In this document: in pieces, positions 60,719-64,000 of the stretch
How positions within the stretch are numbered: position 1 is the first letter of the stretch
How the letters are laid out: every line of letters starts with the position of its first letter
Assembly: GCF_900096585.1 (NCBI RefSeq)
Contig: NZ_FMYH01000005.1
Coordinates: forward strand, 186,001-250,000
Reading direction: 5' to 3'
Length of the DNA: 64,000 bases
Source: Sanguibacter gelidistatuariae
Lineage (GTDB): Bacteria > Actinomycetota > Actinomycetes > Actinomycetales > Cellulomonadaceae
The notes under the pieces: generated by a model
What the model was told of the DNA's origin: nothing
The model's input: only the letters and a program-made list of their open reading frames with translations
The model's database searches: none
Position numbers and translations under genes: made by a program

Positions 60719-61960
60719 ATGCGACGGAGCATTCTTCTTGCTGGCGTCCTCGCCAGCAGCCTCGCCCTCGGGGCATGCAGTTCGAGCTCGGACGACACCG
60801 CCAAGGAAACGCCCAAGCCGAGCGACTCCGCTTCGGCCGCGGCAGGCGGAAGCCTGACGATGTGGGTCGACGAGACCCGCTTGCCCGCCGTCACGGCAGC
60901 GGCTAAGGAGTACGAGAGCGCGACGGGCAACAAGATCGAGCTCGTGCAGAAGAACTTCGATGACATCCGCGCCGACTTCCTCGCCCAGGTCCCGACCGGT
61001 GAGGGCCCCGACATCACCGTCGGCGCCCACGACTGGCTCGGCGAGCTGACGTCCAACGGAGTTGTCGAGCCGATCGAGCTCGGAGACCTGGCCAGCGGGT
61101 TCGAGCCTGTCGCGCTGCAGGCCTTCACCTTCGACGGCTCGGTCTACGCCCTTCCGTACGCGATCGAGAACATCGCCATCATCCGCAACACGGCGCTCGC
61201 CCCCGAGGCCACTCCGGCAACCTTCGACGAGATGATCGCCGCAGGCCAGGCCACCGGTGCCACGTACCCCTTCCTCATTCAGGTGGACGAGAAGGGGGAC
61301 GGCTACACCATGTACCCGTTCCAGACGTCCTTCGGTGCCCCGGTCTTCAAGCAGAACGACGACGGTTCCTACACCTCCGAGCTCGCGCTCGGCGGTGAGG
61401 CCGGCAACAACTTCGCCACCTGGCTCGCCACGCAGGGCACGGCAGGGATCTTCAAGACGACGATGACCTACGACATCGCCACCGCAGCCTTCGCCGCGGG
61501 AGAGTCCCCGTACATCCTGGGCGGTCCGTGGATGGTCGACATGTTCAAGGAAGCTGGCATCGACGTCGCGATCGACCCGATCCCGAGCGCGGGTGGCGAG
61601 GAGGCTCGCCCCTTCACCGGTGTTCAGGGCTTCTACATCAGCGCCCAGAGCAAGAACAAGATCCTTGCCGCTGACTTCCTGACCAACTACATGTCCACCC
61701 AGGAGGCCCAGGTCGCCCTGTTCAAGGCCGGCAACCGTACTCCTGCACTCATCGCCGCCGCCGACGAGGTCTCCGCAGACCCGATCGCAGCAGGGTTCCG
61801 CGCGGTCGGCAAGAACGCTGTCCCGATGCCGTCCATCCCCGAGATGGGTTCGGTCTGGTCCTTCTGGGGCGTGACCGAGGCAGGAATCATCTCCGGAACC
61901 CTGGACCCGGTCACGGGCTGGGAAAAGATGGTCTCAGACATCCAGGCGGCAATCGGCTGA
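60719..61960 (+). CDS. malE: Maltose/maltodextrin ABC transporter substrate-binding lipoprotein (MalE-like)
   Basis: A 413-residue lipoprotein. Signal and lipobox: RRSILLAGVLASSLALGACS, with Cys lipidated. The mature part has the MalE fold pattern (LTMWVDETRLPAVTAAAKEY, PDITVGAHDWLGELTSNGVV, LPYAIENIAIIRNT, TFDEMIAAGQA, ILGGPWMVDMFKEAGIDVAI), typical of maltodextrin-binding proteins. ATG at 60719 has TTGGAGAAG upstream. It is the first gene of the malE-malF-malG unit; a hairpin before malF probably keeps it more highly expressed. Confidence 0.95.
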   Translation: MRRSILLAGVLASSLALGACSSSSDDTAKETPKPSDSASAAAGGSLTMWVDETRLPAVTAAAKEYESATGNKIELVQKNFDDIRADFLAQVPTGEGPDITVGAHDWLGELTSNGVVEPIELGDLASGFEPVALQAFTFDGSVYALPYAIENIAIIRNTALAPEATPATFDEMIAAGQATGATYPFLIQVDEKGDGYTMYPFQTSFGAPVFKQNDDGSYTSELALGGEAGNNFATWLATQGTAGIFKTTMTYDIATAAFAAGESPYILGGPWMVDMFKEAGIDVAIDPIPSAGGEEARPFTGVQGFYISAQSKNKILAADFLTNYMSTQEAQVALFKAGNRTPALIAAADEVSADPIAAGFRAVGKNAVPMPSIPEMGSVWSFWGVTEAGIISGTLDPVTGWEKMVSDIQAAIG

Positions 61961-61986
61961 TCGTCGTCGACTACACCTGATCCGAG

Positions 61987-62021
61987 TGACGTGCAGCCGA
62001 CATCACGTCGGTTGCACGTCA
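61987..62021 (+). terminator. Intercistronic hairpin between malE and malF
   Basis: TGACGTGCA-G-CCGAC (61987-62001) pairs with GTCGG-T-TGCACGTCA (62007-62021) over a 5-base loop with one mismatch. A TTT run follows at 62031. It may terminate part of the transcripts or protect malE mRNA. Confidence 0.65.
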
Positions 62022-62100
62022 TTCGGTCATTTTGCCCGTAGTCTCAGTTTGTCCATCGCTGCGCCGCCGACGAGGCTGCGTGGATTGCACGGAGGTCCCG

Positions 62101-63747
62101 ATGAGTTCGCCCAAGCCGCCGAAGGTGGAATCCCACCAGAACAGTGACGACCCCGCGGATGTGCTGGTACCGGCAGAGCCGGTCAGGAAGCGCCCATACC
62201 GTGAGTCTCACGCTCGCAACTATTCCGCAGGGTTCTTCGCCAAGCTGGCGCTGCTTGCGATCATCGACGCCCTAGGCGTCTACGTCGTCATGGCGGCCTG
62301 GGGGCAGGACAACGCGCTCATCGCATGGAGCATGGTCGCGCTGCTCCTGGTGACCAACTACGTGTACTTCTCCAAGCGCGCACTGCCCATGAAGTATCTG
62401 CTTCCTGGGCTCGCCTTCCTGCTCATCTATCAGATCTTCACGATCGGCTACACCGGCTACATCGCGTTCACCAACTACGGCGACGGCCACAACTCCAACA
62501 AGGAGCAGGCCATCGAGGCGCTGCTCATCCAGAACGAGAAGCGTGTCGAGGGCTCGTCCGGCTACAAGCTGTCCGTCGTCGAGCAGGACGGCACCCTCGG
62601 CTTCGCGATCGTGGACGACGGCGTGGTCCTCGTCGGAACCGCCGAGACCCCGCTGGAAGAATCCGCAGGAGCCGTCATCGAGGGTGGCCGGGTCGTGTCC
62701 GTCCCCGACTTCACGGTGCTGGGCATCAACGACATCGTCACCCTGCAGAAGGAGGTCTCGAACCTCCGCGTCCCGTTCTCCGAGGACCCCGAGGCCGGCT
62801 CGATCCGCACGCAGGATGCCAGCAACGGCTACGTCTACCACTCGATCCTCGAGTACGACTCCGAGGCCGACACCATGACCAACGTCCAGACGGGCGTGGT
62901 CTATCAGCCCAACGACGTGGGGCAGTTTGAGTCTCCGGACGGTGACGTGCTGCCCGTCGGTTGGCGTGTTGTGGTCGGCTTCGACAACTTCAAGACCGCC
63001 TTCGGTGACTCCCGATACTCCGAGCCATTTGTCAAGGTTCTCGTGTGGACGATCGTCTTCTCGGTCCTCTCGGTGATCACGACGTTCGCGCTCGGACTCT
63101 TCCTCGCGGTCGTGCTCAACGACGAGCGGGTCAAGGGGCGCAGGATCCTGAGATCGGTGATGATCCTGCCGTACGCCTTCCCGGCGTTCATGAGCTTCTT
63201 GCTCTGGCGGGGGATGCTCAACACCGACTACGGATTCATCAACACGATCCTGCTCGGCGGTGCCGACATCCCGTGGCTGTCGGATCCGAACCTGGCCAAG
63301 CTCGCGGTGCTCGGCGTCCAGCTGTGGGTGGGCTTCCCCTACATGTTCCTTATCTGCACGGGAGCCCTGCAGTCCATCCCGGGCGATGTCATCGAGGCGG
63401 CGAAGATCGACGGAGCCGGTGTCGCGCGGATCTGGAAGTCGGTCACCATGCCGTTGCTTCTCATCGCCGTCGCGCCGCTGCTCATCTCGTCCTTCGCCTT
63501 CAACTTCAACAACTTCAACATCATCGAGATGCTCACGGGAGGTGGTCCACGTTTCGTCGACGCCTCCGTGCCGGTCGGGCACACGGACATCCTCATCACC
63601 ATGGTCTACGCGATCTCCGGGCTCGACGGCGGAGCCGCGAAGAACTATGGACTCGCCAGTGCACTGTCGATCGTCATCTTCATCATCGTGGCGACGATCT
63701 CGGTGATCGGCTTCCGCAGGACGCGCTCGCTCGAGGAGATCATCTGA
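62101..63747 (+). CDS. malF: Maltodextrin ABC transporter permease (MalF-like)
   Basis: A 548-residue permease. Three helices near residues 45-130 are followed by a large extracytoplasmic domain of about 150 residues (from FTNYGDGHNSNKEQAIEA to PVGWRVVVGFDNFKTAFGD), as in E. coli MalF, then five helices. The EAA loop EAAKIDGAGVARIWKSVTMP contacts the ATPase. The ATPase gene (msiK/malK type) is not in this window and may be shared, as in Streptomyces. ATG at 62101 has CGGAGGTCCCG upstream. malG follows within 2 bases. Confidence 0.95.
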   Translation: MSSPKPPKVESHQNSDDPADVLVPAEPVRKRPYRESHARNYSAGFFAKLALLAIIDALGVYVVMAAWGQDNALIAWSMVALLLVTNYVYFSKRALPMKYLLPGLAFLLIYQIFTIGYTGYIAFTNYGDGHNSNKEQAIEALLIQNEKRVEGSSGYKLSVVEQDGTLGFAIVDDGVVLVGTAETPLEESAGAVIEGGRVVSVPDFTVLGINDIVTLQKEVSNLRVPFSEDPEAGSIRTQDASNGYVYHSILEYDSEADTMTNVQTGVVYQPNDVGQFESPDGDVLPVGWRVVVGFDNFKTAFGDSRYSEPFVKVLVWTIVFSVLSVITTFALGLFLAVVLNDERVKGRRILRSVMILPYAFPAFMSFLLWRGMLNTDYGFINTILLGGADIPWLSDPNLAKLAVLGVQLWVGFPYMFLICTGALQSIPGDVIEAAKIDGAGVARIWKSVTMPLLLIAVAPLLISSFAFNFNNFNIIEMLTGGGPRFVDASVPVGHTDILITMVYAISGLDGGAAKNYGLASALSIVIFIIVATISVIGFRRTRSLEEII

Positions 63748-63748
63748 C

Positions 63749-64000
63749 ATGGCACACACAACTGTCACGGCACCCAGTTCACAAGCGCTGCGCACGTCGC
63801 TCAAGGGCAAGCGGTGGTGGCGTGAGCTGGGATGGCGCTACGTCGTCATCGCCTTCGCGATCATCTATGCCATCTTCCCGATCGTGTACATCTTCTCCGC
63901 GTCGCTCTCCACGAGCGGGACCCTGACCGGATCGAACCATCTGTTCGCGACGGTGACGGGTGCGAACTACGCAGCCCTGGGGGACACGAAGTTCTGGACC
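63749..64000 (+). CDS. malG: Maltodextrin ABC transporter permease (MalG-like), 3' end outside window
   Basis: The first 84 codons are present. After a hydrophilic start (AHTTVTAPSSQALRTSLKGK) comes the first membrane span (RYVVIAFAIIYAIFPIVYIF) and SASLSTSGTLTGSNHL, typical of MalG. The start ATG lies 1 base after the malF stop region (TGACATGG). The remaining helices and the EAA loop lie beyond the window. Confidence 0.92.
   Translation, partial: MAHTTVTAPSSQALRTSLKGKRWWRELGWRYVVIAFAIIYAIFPIVYIFSASLSTSGTLTGSNHLFATVTGANYAALGDTKFWT

Noticed and set aside
62272-63810. Open frame of about 512 codons opposite malF
   Set aside because: Antisense to a complete MalF with the EAA loop; composition typical of shadow frames.

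Overview
This is a high-GC (about 70%) actinobacterial chromosome segment. Gene content and order fit a Micrococcales member of the Cellulomonadaceae/Sanguibacteraceae type; that placement is an inference from GC content, frequent GTG starts, synteny (comEA-comEC-holA-rpsT-lepA-hemW; hrcA-dnaJ-rsmE-HIT-phoH-ybeY-CBS-era; leuA-recO-uppS-zur-glyS-dusB) and actinobacteria-specific families such as DUF3097 and ESX-type secretion. I see no rRNA or tRNA genes, CRISPR arrays, insertion sequences or prophage.

Layout. 1-7.5 kb: end of a metallophosphoesterase gene, a DtxR-family regulator with an MFS exporter, a VKOR-type thiol oxidase, leucyl-tRNA synthetase, and a DUF559/Vsr-like endonuclease gene framed by two nearly identical 77-78 bp inverted palindromic repeats. 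7.5-15.4 kb: a DUF853 HerA-like ATPase divergent from degV, then comEA-comEC-holA and rpsT. 15.5-31.1 kb: a solitary PemK/MazF-fold gene, lepA, hemW, an OatA-like O-acyltransferase, a Pro-rich membrane protein, DUF3097, then the hrcA (with a CIRCE operator), dnaJ, rsmE, HIT, phoH, ybeY, CBS-domain protein and era series. 31.1-47.1 kb: a type VII (ESX-like) secretion island with an RDD-FHA protein, two different EccD paralogues, EccC, mycosin, EccB, two WXG100 proteins and two P/Q-rich membrane proteins that share a leucine-rich-repeat-variant-like module. It lies between era and leuA, which are neighbours in the general order I remember for related genomes. 47.1-57.4 kb: leuA behind a leucine attenuator, recO, uppS, a Zur-type zinc operon (znuA-znuC-znuB-zur-VTT protein) read leftward, glyS and dusB. 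57.4-64 kb: a maltodextrin locus, with a GH13 alpha-glucosidase and a MalR-like LacI repressor divergent from malE-malF-malG (malG runs off the end).

Regulation visible in the DNA: CIRCE at hrcA, a near-consensus Zur box on a promoter whose -10 sits 7 bases from the znuA ATG, CTTGCAG repeats between malR and malE, a leucine leader peptide with an attenuator hairpin before leuA, and a recurrent -10-like hexamer placed 6-7 bases before start codons with no ribosome binding site, which suggests widespread leaderless transcription.

Most unusual items: the palindrome-bounded endonuclease cassette, the type VII system with two unlike EccD subunits, and the paired repeat-module membrane proteins next to it.
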